Positions 27,014 through 35,513 of a stretch of 64,000 bases of DNA are shown one piece after another. The position numbers and the translations under genes were made by a program. Source of the DNA: Sphingobium cloacae (GTDB lineage Bacteria; Pseudomonadota; Alphaproteobacteria; Sphingomonadales; Sphingomonadaceae); the NCBI RefSeq assembly GCF_002355855.1, contig NZ_AP017655.1, forward strand, positions 496,001 through 560,000, in the 5' to 3' direction. Below the pieces are notes generated by a model. That model was not told where the DNA came from, searched no databases, and was given only the letters and a program-made list of their open reading frames with translations. The first letter of the stretch is position 1; each line of letters opens with the position of its first letter.

Positions 27014-27882
27014 GGCCGGGGTCCCATCCGAACGTCCACCAGATCGCCGCCCAGGACGCGCGGATCGGTGGCGGAGACCGGGCCGTTGGCGAGCGCGTCG
27101 AAGAACCCGTCTTCCTCGCCCGCGCCGGTCAGGAACTGTTCGGGCCGGATATCGCCCGCGAGCAGCCGGACCGCCTGGTAGGCCATCTGGATGAGGTTGG
27201 GATAGGCCTCGACCCCGCTGGCGATCACCATGCGCTGCTGGCTGCCCCGCCGGATCACCATCGTCGTGGGCGTGACCTCGACCCCGAAGCGCTGCGCGAG
27301 TTCCGGCTTGCGGTCGATGTCCTGAAGTGTGACCTGCCAGCCCATCTCGTCCTGGAAGCGCTGGACGATCGGCCACTGGACGCGGCAGTAGCCGCAGGTC
27401 GAACGCGAGAACATGACCAGCGCGAATTCATTGGCGCGGCTACGCAGATACTGGCGGCGGACCTGATCCTTCTGAGCGGAGAGTTGGTCACGCGCCTCGC
27501 CGACCATCGGATTGGCGGACTTGGCGTTGAGTTCGGGATTTTGCAGCATGGCGATCTGCGTGACACCGGCGAAGGCTCGGGCCTTGCGCCGGGCGAAGTC
27601 CTGCAGACGCCAGAAATCCGCGACCGCATCGACGGTGAGCACGGTCGCCGCGTAGTCGCGCTGTTCCTCGATCAGCTTCCTGATCTTCGGCGGCGTCCAG
27701 GTGGCCAGTTCGACCATCGGCGGGATCACCGGCTTTTTGAGAGCGTCGGGATCGGCATCCTCTTCCGTGGGTTTGGGCGGCGCCTGATACCACCAGTAGC
27801 CGGTGCGTTGCTCGCCGGTCTGCGCATGGACAGGCAGGATCGGCAGGAGCACCGCCACGATGAGGAGGGCGAGGCGGATCAC
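27010..27882 (-). CDS. traF: TraF: thioredoxin-fold pilus assembly protein
   Basis: The protein has 290 aa with a signal peptide (IRLALLIVAVLLPILPVHAQ). The N-terminal part has GYWWYQAPPKPTEED and PPMVELATWTPPKIRKL, and the C-terminal thioredoxin fold starts near 145. It carries C-x-x-C (FSRSTCGYCRVQWP) and a VTPTTMVI cis-proline loop. F TraF has a thioredoxin fold without the cysteine pair, so this copy is redox-competent, unlike F. The start codon is GTG in a GTGA overlap with the peptidase gene stop. It is a periplasmic component of F-type pilus assembly. Confidence 0.88.
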   Translation of the reverse strand: MIRLALLIVAVLLPILPVHAQTGEQRTGYWWYQAPPKPTEEDADPDALKKPVIPPMVELATWTPPKIRKLIEEQRDYAATVLTVDAVADFWRLQDFARRKARAFAGVTQIAMLQNPELNAKSANPMVGEARDQLSAQKDQVRRQYLRSRANEFALVMFSRSTCGYCRVQWPIVQRFQDEMGWQVTLQDIDRKPELAQRFGVEVTPTTMVIRRGSQQRMVIASGVEAYPNLIQMAYQAVRLLAGDIRPEQFLTGAGEEDGFFDALANGPVSATDPRVLGGDLVDVRMGPRP

Positions 27883-28490
27883 AGCAGCTTCTCCATGCGC
27901 TTCAGCCGCTCGATCTCGACCGGGCCGTAGTAGCGGCTGTCGAACCCGCTGGCGTGCGACGAGCCGACATAGATCATGCCCGGCGGGATCGTTCCGATCA
28001 TCGGACGCCAATGGTCGAGCTTCTGCCCATTGTGCCCATAAGGCTTGCTGATCCCGAGCAGCTTGCCGTTGCAATAGTACCAGCCATCCCATTCGCCGGG
28101 ATGTATGGGGCCAGATGCAGACGACGGCTTCTCGATCCAGTCGATGCGGTCGCCCGGCAGGCACAGCGCCATCTTGGTAACATCGACCGGCTTGGGACCG
28201 GCGAGCGGATGCGACAGGGTAAACGATACGAAATCGCCGCGATGGATCGGCCCCGGCGCCTTGCGGACGAGCCAGGCGTCGATCGACGGGCTCATCACGA
28301 TCGTCGCCTGGGGAATGGCCCACCACGTCAGCAGGCCCACCGGCAGGACGATGCCGAACGCCTTCCACAACTGTTCGGGTCGGGGTGGCTGGCCGAGCCC
28401 CGAACTGCCGAGCGCGACCGCGGCCTTGAGCGGCAGCAGCTTCAGTTCGGCCCAGCCGGATCTAGCGGCCCTGAAGGCGAGTCTGAGCAT
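27879..28490 (-). CDS. S26-family signal peptidase-like protein (conjugative processing peptidase)
   Basis: The protein has 203 aa. A membrane helix (about 49-66, FGIVLPVGLLTWWAIP) precedes the catalytic serine motif IVMSPSIDAW; the lysine lies in VTKMALCLPGDRIDW and the C-terminal GSSHASGFDSRYYGPV box is typical of S26 peptidases. Related TraF peptidases of P-type systems cyclise or process pilin; here it probably processes the TraA-like pilin or another exported Tra protein. The start at 28490 is supported by AGGAGGTGCGCG; the gene overlaps the trbC end by 29 nt. Confidence 0.88.
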   Translation of the reverse strand: MLRLAFRAARSGWAELKLLPLKAAVALGSSGLGQPPRPEQLWKAFGIVLPVGLLTWWAIPQATIVMSPSIDAWLVRKAPGPIHRGDFVSFTLSHPLAGPKPVDVTKMALCLPGDRIDWIEKPSSASGPIHPGEWDGWYYCNGKLLGISKPYGHNGQKLDHWRPMIGTIPPGMIYVGSSHASGFDSRYYGPVEIERLKRMEKLL

Positions 28491-29343
28491 CGCGCACCTC
28501 CTGCTTGCCGCCGAGGCGGGCATATTCTTCGAGCAATCCTGAAAGTGCGGCGTCGCCGTAGATGACATGCGCGGCGCGCGGGGCATCATCCTCGCGCTCG
28601 CAATAGGGCAGCGCCGGATCGCCGGGCACCATGGCGAGTGCGGGGACGCGGGTGACGCCGTGCTGGCGGAAAATGAGCGGATCGACGATCAACTGCACGT
28701 CGCGCATCGCGCAGGCCGGGCCTTCGCATCCCGGATCATGGCGCAGGATTTCCGCGGAGAGTTTCGCCATCGGCGCGACCTTCGTGAGCCCGCCGGGCAT
28801 CCCGCGAAAGGCCAGCACGCCGCCGACCCGTTCGAGCTGCCCGGCATAGATGCGCAATGTCGTCACCGGCATCGAGGACGAGACGAACAGCACCGGCACC
28901 CAGCCTTTGGTTTCGGGAGGCGTGGTGATGCCGGCTACGGCCTGCATGTCGGGCGCATCGAGACCGAGCGCCTGGCCGAGCCGTCTGGCCATGGCGTCGT
29001 GCTCGGCGGCCATGGCCTCCTTGCCGTTGTCGAGCGCGGTTCGCGCCCGCGCATCCATCGCCGGCGACGGAGCGCGCTTGCGCAGCCCCTCGAAAGCGCG
29101 GCGGCGGGTCTCGTCCGATGGCGTCGGCAGCGCGGTCGGACCGCGCATTTCCGCTTCGGCCTTGCGCGCGGCGGTGGCGCGTTCGAGCCGGTCCATCGCC
29201 GTGTCGCCTTGCTCTTGCGCGCGCTCCCTCGCGCTTACCGGCGGAGCGGTGTCCTGCGCTGGCGCGGAGGTGGAGAGGAAAGCGATACCGGCCAGCGCGA
29301 GCGAGACGCGCGCGTTATTGGCCGATGACCTGCATATAGGCAT
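28462..29343 (-). CDS. trbC: TrbC: F-type pilin assembly protein
   Basis: The protein has 293 aa with a signal peptide-like N-terminus (VSLALAGIAFLSTSAPAQD). A charged Ala/Arg/Glu-rich stretch (about 40-125) precedes the conserved TrbC core WVPVLFVSSSMPVTTLRIYA, GGVLAFRGMPGGLTKV and DPLIFRQHGVTRVPALAMV. TrbC works in the periplasm in pilus assembly and is sometimes fused to TraW in other systems, but is separate here. It overlaps the traN-type gene by 29 nt and the peptidase gene by 29 nt, so no long intergenic gaps exist here. Confidence 0.9.
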   Translation of the reverse strand: MPICRSSANNARVSLALAGIAFLSTSAPAQDTAPPVSARERAQEQGDTAMDRLERATAARKAEAEMRGPTALPTPSDETRRRAFEGLRKRAPSPAMDARARTALDNGKEAMAAEHDAMARRLGQALGLDAPDMQAVAGITTPPETKGWVPVLFVSSSMPVTTLRIYAGQLERVGGVLAFRGMPGGLTKVAPMAKLSAEILRHDPGCEGPACAMRDVQLIVDPLIFRQHGVTRVPALAMVPGDPALPYCEREDDAPRAAHVIYGDAALSGLLEEYARLGGKQEVRDAQTRLQGR

Positions 29344-30433
29344 CGATCTTGTCCTTCATGTCGATCTGGATGTCGGCCTGGGCGCGGGCCTCGATTTCGG
29401 AATAATATTCGGAGAGGTCCATCTTGCTGAAATCCAGCGCCTGGAATTCCTCGGGGGTGAATCCGCGGCAATAGGGGTTCTTCGGCGTGCCCCAGCCAAG
29501 GCCGTTGAAGCTCTTGAGCTGCGGGCGACCCTGTTCCTGGATGATGCGGCCAAGCTTGGTGTTGAAGCAGCAGTGGCCCTTGGATTTCTGCACGCAGATG
29601 CCGAGGATCTTCGAGGAGCAATACGTCCCGACCTCGTGGCACATGCCCGACCCGCGCAGCATGCCCACTTCCATGTCCTGCTGGTCACAGCCGGACAGGA
29701 GGAAATCCATCATGAAATTGATCGCGAGACTGATGGCGATCGAGGTCGGATCGATCCCGGCGATGATCGCGTTCGCGCCGGAGCTCGCGGCCTGGCCGGC
29801 GGTCGCGCCCGCCTTGAACGCGCCATAGGCGGCCTTCATGCCGGTGAAGACGCCTTTCGCCACCGCGATCTTAGTGCCGATCGACGAGATGGACGAGCCC
29901 ATCCCGTCCTTGACGATCTTGCCTTTGTCCTTGCAGCAGTTCGAGAAGGTGGTCTTGAGACCCGCTGGGCGGCAGCGCACCGCGCGTCCCGCGAATATCT
30001 CGATATTGCCGAGGCAATGCCCTTCGGCATCGACTTCGCCATCGGCAGGCGCGCCGGGATCGTCGACGATGGGATCGTCCTCAATTCCGGTGCCGTCGCT
30101 GCCGGTGCAGGCATTGGGCGAGCACATCGGCGTGCCGCCGCCGACCGGCGTCAGGCATGAGTGCTGGCTGCCGAGCGGGCAGCTATACGCGCCCTCGGCA
30201 TCGGCCACGCACATCACTTGCTGGATCGGGCAGAGCCATTCTTCATCCGCCATGATCGTGCAGTTCGCGACCTCGCCAGGATCACCGGCATCGCCGTTGC
30301 CATCGAGATCGACCGCGCAGACCGGGAGCGTTTGCGCTTGCGCTGGCGTGACATGCCCCGCGAGCAGCAAGCCGTACAGGCCGAGCGCAAGCAGCTGTGC
30401 GCGCTTCCGCCAGGGAAGGAGGCGCCCGATCAT
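29315..30433 (-). CDS. traN: TraN C-terminal-type mating-pair stabilisation protein
   Basis: The protein has 372 aa with a signal peptide (LLALGLYGLLLAGHVTPAQA). The cysteine-rich N-terminal third is unlike F TraN, but from about 260 onward it matches the conserved TraN end: GSGMCHEVGTYCSSKILGIC, KGHCCFNTKLGRIIQEQGR, GWGTPKNPYCRGFTPEEFQ and ALDFSKMDLSEYY. F TraN is a 602-aa outer-membrane adhesin. Here this conserved end is carried by a separate short gene whose ATG overlaps the stop of a larger cysteine-rich gene, so TraN function is probably divided between two proteins. Confidence 0.88.
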   Translation of the reverse strand: MIGRLLPWRKRAQLLALGLYGLLLAGHVTPAQAQTLPVCAVDLDGNGDAGDPGEVANCTIMADEEWLCPIQQVMCVADAEGAYSCPLGSQHSCLTPVGGGTPMCSPNACTGSDGTGIEDDPIVDDPGAPADGEVDAEGHCLGNIEIFAGRAVRCRPAGLKTTFSNCCKDKGKIVKDGMGSSISSIGTKIAVAKGVFTGMKAAYGAFKAGATAGQAASSGANAIIAGIDPTSIAISLAINFMMDFLLSGCDQQDMEVGMLRGSGMCHEVGTYCSSKILGICVQKSKGHCCFNTKLGRIIQEQGRPQLKSFNGLGWGTPKNPYCRGFTPEEFQALDFSKMDLSEYYSEIEARAQADIQIDMKDKIDAYMQVIGQ

Positions 30434-32373
30434 CGGACTTCCCCCGTGCAGACCATGTCGGCCCCACCGAGGCGGACGGTCTGCATCATGACGACGGCTT
30501 CGGGAAAATCGTCGAGGCAGCCGCAGGCCGAGACGATTTCCTCGCCCGGACCCACAGGGCAGACATCGCCGCCGCCTGCCGCCGTGCAGGCATGGTAGAA
30601 GGTGTCCCACCCGACAGGCGCATTCTGTTTCGTGCCGACCACTCCGTCGAGGGTAGCCGCCGTATTGCGCGCGGGCGCGCGGGTCTTGCAGACCGGCTCG
30701 CAGGCCGGAACCGAGCCGCGATCGGGCAGCGCGAAGGGCCGTGACGCGGTGGCATAACCCCCGTCCGAGGTCCTCGTCCGGTCGGCCAGCATGGTCTCGG
30801 TCGAATGGTCGATGATATAGGCGCCGCGGCTCAGATCAGGTTCCGGCATCGATCCGGTATCGACGGTACAACGATAACGGCGCTGACGCTCGAACCATGG
30901 CCGCGCGAGACGGAGCGAGCAGGCGCCGCTCTCGAACAGGCGTGCCTGGGGGAGGGGTGTAAGGCCGGTGCCGACGCCGTTGCGGAACGTCTCGACGCCA
31001 TCGACGCTTTCGTCATGAAGCGCGCAATTGACGTCGCCGGCATAGCCCGCGCACAGGTCGACGATCCGCTCGGTCGGGTTGCAACTGAGGTCGAGCATTG
31101 CATCGAACTGCGCGAAGGCCTCTCCTTCACCGCCGACCGCGATGCGCATGGAAATGACATGCTCGCCGCGGGTCAGCCACGGCTTGAGGTCGAGATTGGG
31201 ATAGGCATGCCAGGTCCGTTTCCGCTCGCACTTGCCGGGCGGCAGGCCGGTCCCGGTCCAGTTCGCCGGATTGGACAGCACGAGCTCGCCGTCGATGCGA
31301 AGCTGGAGCCAGTCGTCGAAGAAATAGTGCGAGAGCCGGAACTGCGCGAGGCGATCGGGATCATCGATCCGCAGCCGCATGGAAAACTCGAAGATGCGGC
31401 AGCTCCCGCCTCGCAGGCTGTCGTCGCGCGGCGAGCCCATCTGCAATGTGAGCTGATCGGGTGCGGGCGCATAGATCGCATAGGCGCCGCCGAGATGCGC
31501 GATCACATCGTCCGCCTTGACGGCGTTCAACGACACCTCCCGCGTGATCGTGCAGGACCGGATCTGCTCGGCCTTGCCGACGCCGGCGGGCGAGCCCTTG
31601 AGCGCCTGGAAGATGCTGTTCGATGCGGCGACGCTCGCGGCATCGCCCTGGATCGTGGCGGGACTGGCGCGATAGGCCGTCTGCGGGAGCGCGGGGTTGG
31701 GCGAGCAGGCCGTGCTTTGGGCGCCAGTGTAACGGATGGCCGGGCCGTCGATCACCGCCTGCGCGACGCCGACGCGCGGATCGGCCGTGGTGAGCGCGCC
31801 GATGACGCCGCCGCCCAGGTCTTTCAGCACCGAGGCCATATTGCCCCAGACGAGGTTGCTGCCGCAGCTGTTGTTGATGCAGTAGCAACCGGCGAGATCG
31901 GTCAGGTCGACTTGCGCGAGCTTGAGATCGCCGCCTGACGCAACATCCCATTTGAAGCTCTTGCACTGGTTCCAGGTGCCCGGCTGACAGGAGACGACGC
32001 CATTGGCGCAAATGCCCGATACCGGCACCGGCAGGGTCAATGTCTGGTCGACCGTGCCGTCGAGATCCTTGTCGCGCGATATCCGCAGCGTGCCGATATC
32101 GCCGGTCGCCGCCGGCTGCGCGATCAGTTCGAGCAGCGTCGCCGTCTTCTGGCACGCTATATTGGGGTTGAACGTCCGGCTGTTGTCGACTGTCGAGATC
32201 GGTTGTCCGGCAAGCCCCGGCGTCAGATAATTCTGCTGGATCGCATCGCTGTCCGAGGTCTTCGCGCGGGATGCTTCGGCGGCGGCGCGGGCGCGGTCCT
32301 CGACCGTCTGGGCCGAGAGCGGCGCCGGCGCCAGAGCGCTGGCCGCGAGGAGGAGGATGCCGCGCTTCACCAT
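30430..32373 (-). CDS. cysteine-rich TraN-type protein, N-terminal counterpart
   Basis: The protein has 647 aa with a signal peptide (KRGILLLAASALAPAPLSAQ) and more than 25 cysteines across its length (for example DLAGCYCINNSCGSNLVWG and SACGCLDDFPEAVVM). The beta-rich middle has lectin-like features (YFFDDWLQLRIDGELVLSN, KRTWHAYPNLDLKPWL). It lacks the conserved TraN C-terminal CCFN..RIIQEQGR block, which is in the next gene. I call it TraN-type from position, secretion signal, cysteine content and overlap. It may be the surface-exposed recognition part of a split mating-pair stabilisation complex. Confidence 0.7.
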   Translation of the reverse strand: MVKRGILLLAASALAPAPLSAQTVEDRARAAAEASRAKTSDSDAIQQNYLTPGLAGQPISTVDNSRTFNPNIACQKTATLLELIAQPAATGDIGTLRISRDKDLDGTVDQTLTLPVPVSGICANGVVSCQPGTWNQCKSFKWDVASGGDLKLAQVDLTDLAGCYCINNSCGSNLVWGNMASVLKDLGGGVIGALTTADPRVGVAQAVIDGPAIRYTGAQSTACSPNPALPQTAYRASPATIQGDAASVAASNSIFQALKGSPAGVGKAEQIRSCTITREVSLNAVKADDVIAHLGGAYAIYAPAPDQLTLQMGSPRDDSLRGGSCRIFEFSMRLRIDDPDRLAQFRLSHYFFDDWLQLRIDGELVLSNPANWTGTGLPPGKCERKRTWHAYPNLDLKPWLTRGEHVISMRIAVGGEGEAFAQFDAMLDLSCNPTERIVDLCAGYAGDVNCALHDESVDGVETFRNGVGTGLTPLPQARLFESGACSLRLARPWFERQRRYRCTVDTGSMPEPDLSRGAYIIDHSTETMLADRTRTSDGGYATASRPFALPDRGSVPACEPVCKTRAPARNTAATLDGVVGTKQNAPVGWDTFYHACTAAGGGDVCPVGPGEEIVSACGCLDDFPEAVVMMQTVRLGGADMVCTGEVR

Positions 32374-32696
32374 GGCGTCCTCGCGCGGGTGGTTCGCGAG
32401 CCATGGGCGAAGCGCAGCACGTCTCCCGCCCGGAACGCGCTGGATCCGGGCGAGAGTATCCTGAAGACGGCCTGTCCCTCAAAAATGGTCAGCGCGGCCG
32501 CCACCGGAGATACGGCGGGAGGGGGCATTGCCGGCCCCGGCGGGGGGCTTTCGGCCGCGCCGACCGAGGGGGGAGCGGCGGTTGAAAGGCACACCGCCGC
32601 TCCTTCCGCGCGCCCGCTCACGGTGGGGAGCGTTCCGTGACGAGCGGGGCAGCTACCCGCGCGAGACGCACGGTTTGGGGGAAGCGATCTGCTCAT
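32367..32696 (-). CDS. 109-aa unknown protein nested between traU and the traN-type gene
   Basis: The frame starts at an ATG overlapping the traU stop (ATGA) and ends 7 nt inside the traN-type gene, so both junctions are translationally coupled. The protein begins MSRSLPPNRASR, has a proline-rich centre (SPPPGPAMPPPAVSPV), and ends with a beta-like segment (GQAVFRILSPGSSAFRAGDV) and a basic tail. I do not recognise it. The coupling at both ends supports it being a real tra gene. Confidence 0.6.
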   Translation of the reverse strand: MSRSLPPNRASRAGSCPARHGTLPTVSGRAEGAAVCLSTAAPPSVGAAESPPPGPAMPPPAVSPVAAALTIFEGQAVFRILSPGSSAFRAGDVLRFAHGSRTTRARTPW

Positions 32697-33709
32697 GGCG
32701 TGGAAATCCCCGCGCAGCAGATCGCCTTCTCGAACAACATGAATTGGGCATTGTCCTTGCCCGGCGCGTGCTTGCCCGATGTCCAGAGCGCGCCGGGACG
32801 GCCGATGTTGACGCACTTGCCGCCCTTGACCGGCTCCATGATCTGCATCTTGTAGCGGCTCTTGGTCCAGATCGGCTGCGGCTTGAACGAGCAGCCGTCC
32901 GCCGAGTGGATCGTGAGAGCGCCCAGCCTGCCCATCATGAACGTCGAGCGCGCGGCGAGACCCGCCCAGGCCTCGACGCTGTCCCCGAAATGGATGTCGC
33001 CGGCGACCGGATAGGTCGCGCCCCAGGAGCCCATGCACCAGAACAGGGGATCGATGACCTTGCCAGCAGCTGCGGCGGCGCTGTCGGCCATACAGGCGAG
33101 GCCGGCCGCCGGATTGCCGAACAGGATGCCTTCGGGCTGGATGATAGCGCCCAATGTGCCCGACTGCCAGGTCGGCAGCACCTCGGTGATCATCGCGACG
33201 TCGAAGCCATCATCCTCGATGCACGGCAGGTCCGTGAACATGTCGAGCATCTTCCAGACCGGCGAGATGTAATAATGCGCCTGCGCGAACATCTTGCGGG
33301 TGTTGGTGCCGTCCGAGATCGACGACTGGCTGCCCTGCAATTTCCCACCGGTCGGCATGAGATCGACACCGAGCGCCATCATGCAGCCCGGCTCGGTCAC
33401 GACATCAACCATGCGATTGGGTGACCAGAACGAAACCTTGACCCCTAACCAGAAGGTCGCACCCTTGCGGCAGGCGCAGAGCGGTTTGGAGGCCGACTGG
33501 GCGTCCAGTTCCTTGTCGAGCTTATCGTAGGAGCCCACCCGCACGCCCCCGATCGTGATCGGGAAGATGCAGTTCCAGCGCACCTTGGTGATCGGATTGA
33601 ACACGGTGCCCGCCTCGCATTTGGAGGCATGCGCAGGCGTGGCGGGCGCGACGAGCGCCAGAGCGAGGGCCGCCGCGCCGGTGCGCAGCATCGAGATGAG
33701 CCGACTCAT
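32693..33709 (-). CDS. traU: TraU: conjugative DNA transfer / pilus assembly protein
   Basis: The protein has 338 aa, like F TraU (330 aa). The signal peptide is LRTGAAALALALVAPATPAH. Conserved TraU features are KCEAGTVFNPITKVRWNCIF, CRKGATFWLGVKVSFWSPNR, VVTEPGCMMALG, and the C-terminal CCAGISTP end. It is a cysteine-rich periplasmic F-type protein needed for DNA transfer. The ATG at 33709 overlaps the traW stop by 4 nt; a longer upstream frame is a shadow. Confidence 0.95.
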   Translation of the reverse strand: MSRLISMLRTGAAALALALVAPATPAHASKCEAGTVFNPITKVRWNCIFPITIGGVRVGSYDKLDKELDAQSASKPLCACRKGATFWLGVKVSFWSPNRMVDVVTEPGCMMALGVDLMPTGGKLQGSQSSISDGTNTRKMFAQAHYYISPVWKMLDMFTDLPCIEDDGFDVAMITEVLPTWQSGTLGAIIQPEGILFGNPAAGLACMADSAAAAAGKVIDPLFWCMGSWGATYPVAGDIHFGDSVEAWAGLAARSTFMMGRLGALTIHSADGCSFKPQPIWTKSRYKMQIMEPVKGGKCVNIGRPGALWTSGKHAPGKDNAQFMLFEKAICCAGISTP

Positions 33710-34371
33710 GGGATGGCCTTTCGTACGGGAGCGCGATCGACGCGCACCTCTGTCAGCTCCAGCTTCTGGCCGACCTGCCGGACGATCACGGGCGCGACGG
33801 TGAGGCCCAACCGCTCCTTCACGCGCTCCTCGAGAATGAAGAGGGCACGGCCGTGCTTCTCGCCAAGCGAGAGCGCATCGTCCTTTGCGTCCCCACCGCC
33901 GGTGAGGATGATCCAGTCGGTGAGCGCGGCGGTCTTCAGCGCCCAGCCCAGATCGCGGGGATGCACGACCACCAGCTTCTGCGGCAGCGACACATAGGTC
34001 AGCGGGTTGAAGGTGAAGCCCGCAGGATAGAGCAGCTTGCCGTCCGGCAGCCGGATTTCCTGATCGAGCGTGTAGAACGGCACAACGCTGCGAACCTGGT
34101 TCTGGCGCGCGACACCGAGCGTCGCGCCTTTCAATGCGCTCCAGCCCGAACGCGGCCCGAACTTTTCGGCCATATTGGGCGGCTGCTTTGCGGCACGCGC
34201 CTCGATCTCGGCCATCGCGTCGGGCTCGGCGATCGGCCATGTACGACCAATGGTCGATGTCTCGGCGTGGGCCACCCCCGCGACGATCAGCGCGCCGGCC
34301 AGACACCCGGCGATGAGCGCGGACTGGATGGCGAGGACATGCCAGCCTTGGGGGACACGTCTATCGACCAC
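33706..34371 (-). CDS. traW: TraW: pilus assembly protein
   Basis: The protein has 221 aa (F TraW 210 aa). A signal peptide (LIAGCLAGALIVAGVAHAET) is followed by IGRTWPIAEPDAMAEIEARA, the start typical of mature TraW, and later VPFYTLDQEIRLPDG, YPAGFTFNPLTYVSL and LVVVHPRDLGWA. It acts in the periplasm with TrbC. The start codon is GTG, and the first 11 nt overlap the upstream small membrane gene. No TrbC fusion is present. Confidence 0.93.
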   Translation of the reverse strand: MVDRRVPQGWHVLAIQSALIAGCLAGALIVAGVAHAETSTIGRTWPIAEPDAMAEIEARAAKQPPNMAEKFGPRSGWSALKGATLGVARQNQVRSVVPFYTLDQEIRLPDGKLLYPAGFTFNPLTYVSLPQKLVVVHPRDLGWALKTAALTDWIILTGGGDAKDDALSLGEKHGRALFILEERVKERLGLTVAPVIVRQVGQKLELTEVRVDRAPVRKAIP

Positions 34372-34597
34372 GGCGGCGCTCCCTCCAGGGAACGGCAGGC
34401 GTACGACTCTCGCCGCAGACCGCGCAGATGAACGCGGTGACGCCCAGGAACAGCGTGAGCCAGATCAGCGCCTGGCTGCCGCCGAGGTCGGGGGCCGACC
34501 AGAGCACCAGCGAAGACTGGAGGATCAACAGCAGATGGGTGCCGACCAGCAGGCGAATGGATGACGGACAAGGCGCGCCGGAGAAGATGCCGTTCAT
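34361..34597 (-). CDS. small membrane protein with MNG-FSG tag, copy B
   Basis: The protein has 78 aa. It starts MNGIFSGAPCPSSIRLLVGT and has two membrane helices (about 17-35 and 43-62), then an arginine-rich tail. The N-terminal 19 residues closely match those of the upstream neighbour (MNGSFSGSPDPSSIRPLIGD), so the two genes share a tag. The ATG at 34597 overlaps the previous stop (ATGA). The function is unknown. It occupies the position where F carries trbI between traC and traW. Confidence 0.7.
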   Translation of the reverse strand: MNGIFSGAPCPSSIRLLVGTHLLLILQSSLVLWSAPDLGGSQALIWLTLFLGVTAFICAVCGESRTPAVPWRERRRGR

Positions 34598-35103
34598 CGG
34601 CCCCACCTTTCGGCATGTCGGGCGAGGGCATTTGCCATCCTCGACGCGCGGTGCAGGAACCAAAGTCCTCCCCGCACAAGCGCGATCGGCGTCAGGACAA
34701 GAATGGCCGCCCGCATGAACAGGGGCATTTCCGGGACGAGCAGGAACAGGCCGACGATGATCGAGGCCGCCGCCGCTTCGAGGCCCACGATCTGCCGAAA
34801 GCGCAGAGCCGCGATCCTCTCGTCCCGACCGGACGTATATTCCATGGCAAGCGCGGAACGGGTCATGATCAGGAGCACGGCTTCATTCGAGCGATGCAGG
34901 CGTTCGACGTAGGCTTCCTGCGTCTCGCCCGGCAGGCGCGGGGCCATCCCTGGACGGATCAAAAGATTCTCCGGCCGTTTTCCGGGACGAGGAGGGATTT
35001 CGTCGATCCCGCCGTCGATCTGTCGGGCAAGCCAACGGATCATGTCGCCGATCAGCGGCCGGATCGACGACGGGTCGGGCGAGCCGGAGAAGCTGCCGTT
35101 CAT
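34594..35103 (-). CDS. membrane protein with MNG-FSG tag, copy A
   Basis: The protein has 169 aa. It starts MNGSFSGSPDPSSIRPLIGD, then a proline-rich linker (EIPPRPGKRPENLLIRPGMA) with an ETQEAYVERLHRSNE helix. One membrane hairpin follows (about 108-145), then an arginine-rich tail. The start at 35103 is chosen over an ATG at 35109 because it overlaps the preceding stop (ATGA) and aligns with the tag of the downstream gene. I do not recognise the family. F TrbI, an inner-membrane protein of 128 aa affecting pilus retraction, sits in this place in F. Confidence 0.7.
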   Translation of the reverse strand: MNGSFSGSPDPSSIRPLIGDMIRWLARQIDGGIDEIPPRPGKRPENLLIRPGMAPRLPGETQEAYVERLHRSNEAVLLIMTRSALAMEYTSGRDERIAALRFRQIVGLEAAAASIIVGLFLLVPEMPLFMRAAILVLTPIALVRGGLWFLHRASRMANALARHAERWGR

Positions 35104-35513
35104 GCCCATCTCCGTGCCCTCCGCGTGACCAGCCAATTCGGGATGCTGTCGATGATGCGGGCGATGCCGATCGCCAGCGCGGCGCCGGCAATTCCGGCAC
35201 AGGCGATCAGCCCGGCCATGAGCGGCACTGGCAGCACGCTGTCCGCGGCCCCGCACAAGCCAAGAGCGGCATAGGCCAGGGCGGTGATGACCGGCCCGGT
35301 GAAGGTTAGCAGGAGAGCGTGCCGCCGCCAGCGCTGGCGCTCGCTTTCTAGGATGGTCCATTGCGCATCGCGAACGGACGCGAGGAACCGGACCCGGTCG
35401 CCCAGTTCCCACTGGCAGCGGACCAGGTAGTCGTGAAGGGATTCGTCCGGCCTGCGCACGACGAGGGTCAGGCGCTCATTGCCGCCACTGGGCGGGAGTA
35501 TGTCCAGCATCAT
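35100..35513 (-). CDS. small membrane protein of the traC-traW interval
   Basis: The protein has 137 aa. A soluble N-terminal half (RLTLVVRRPDESLHDYLVRC, QWELGDRVRFLASVRDAQW) is followed by two or three hydrophobic segments (LLLTFTGPVITALAYAALG, then PLMAGLIACAGIAGAALAIG). ATGA overlaps exist at both ends. The family is not recognised. The PDESLHDYL segment resembles the ETQEAYVERLHRSNE segment of the neighbouring protein in position, which hints at a shared layout. Confidence 0.65.
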   Translation of the reverse strand: MMLDILPPSGGNERLTLVVRRPDESLHDYLVRCQWELGDRVRFLASVRDAQWTILESERQRWRRHALLLTFTGPVITALAYAALGLCGAADSVLPVPLMAGLIACAGIAGAALAIGIARIIDSIPNWLVTRRARRWA

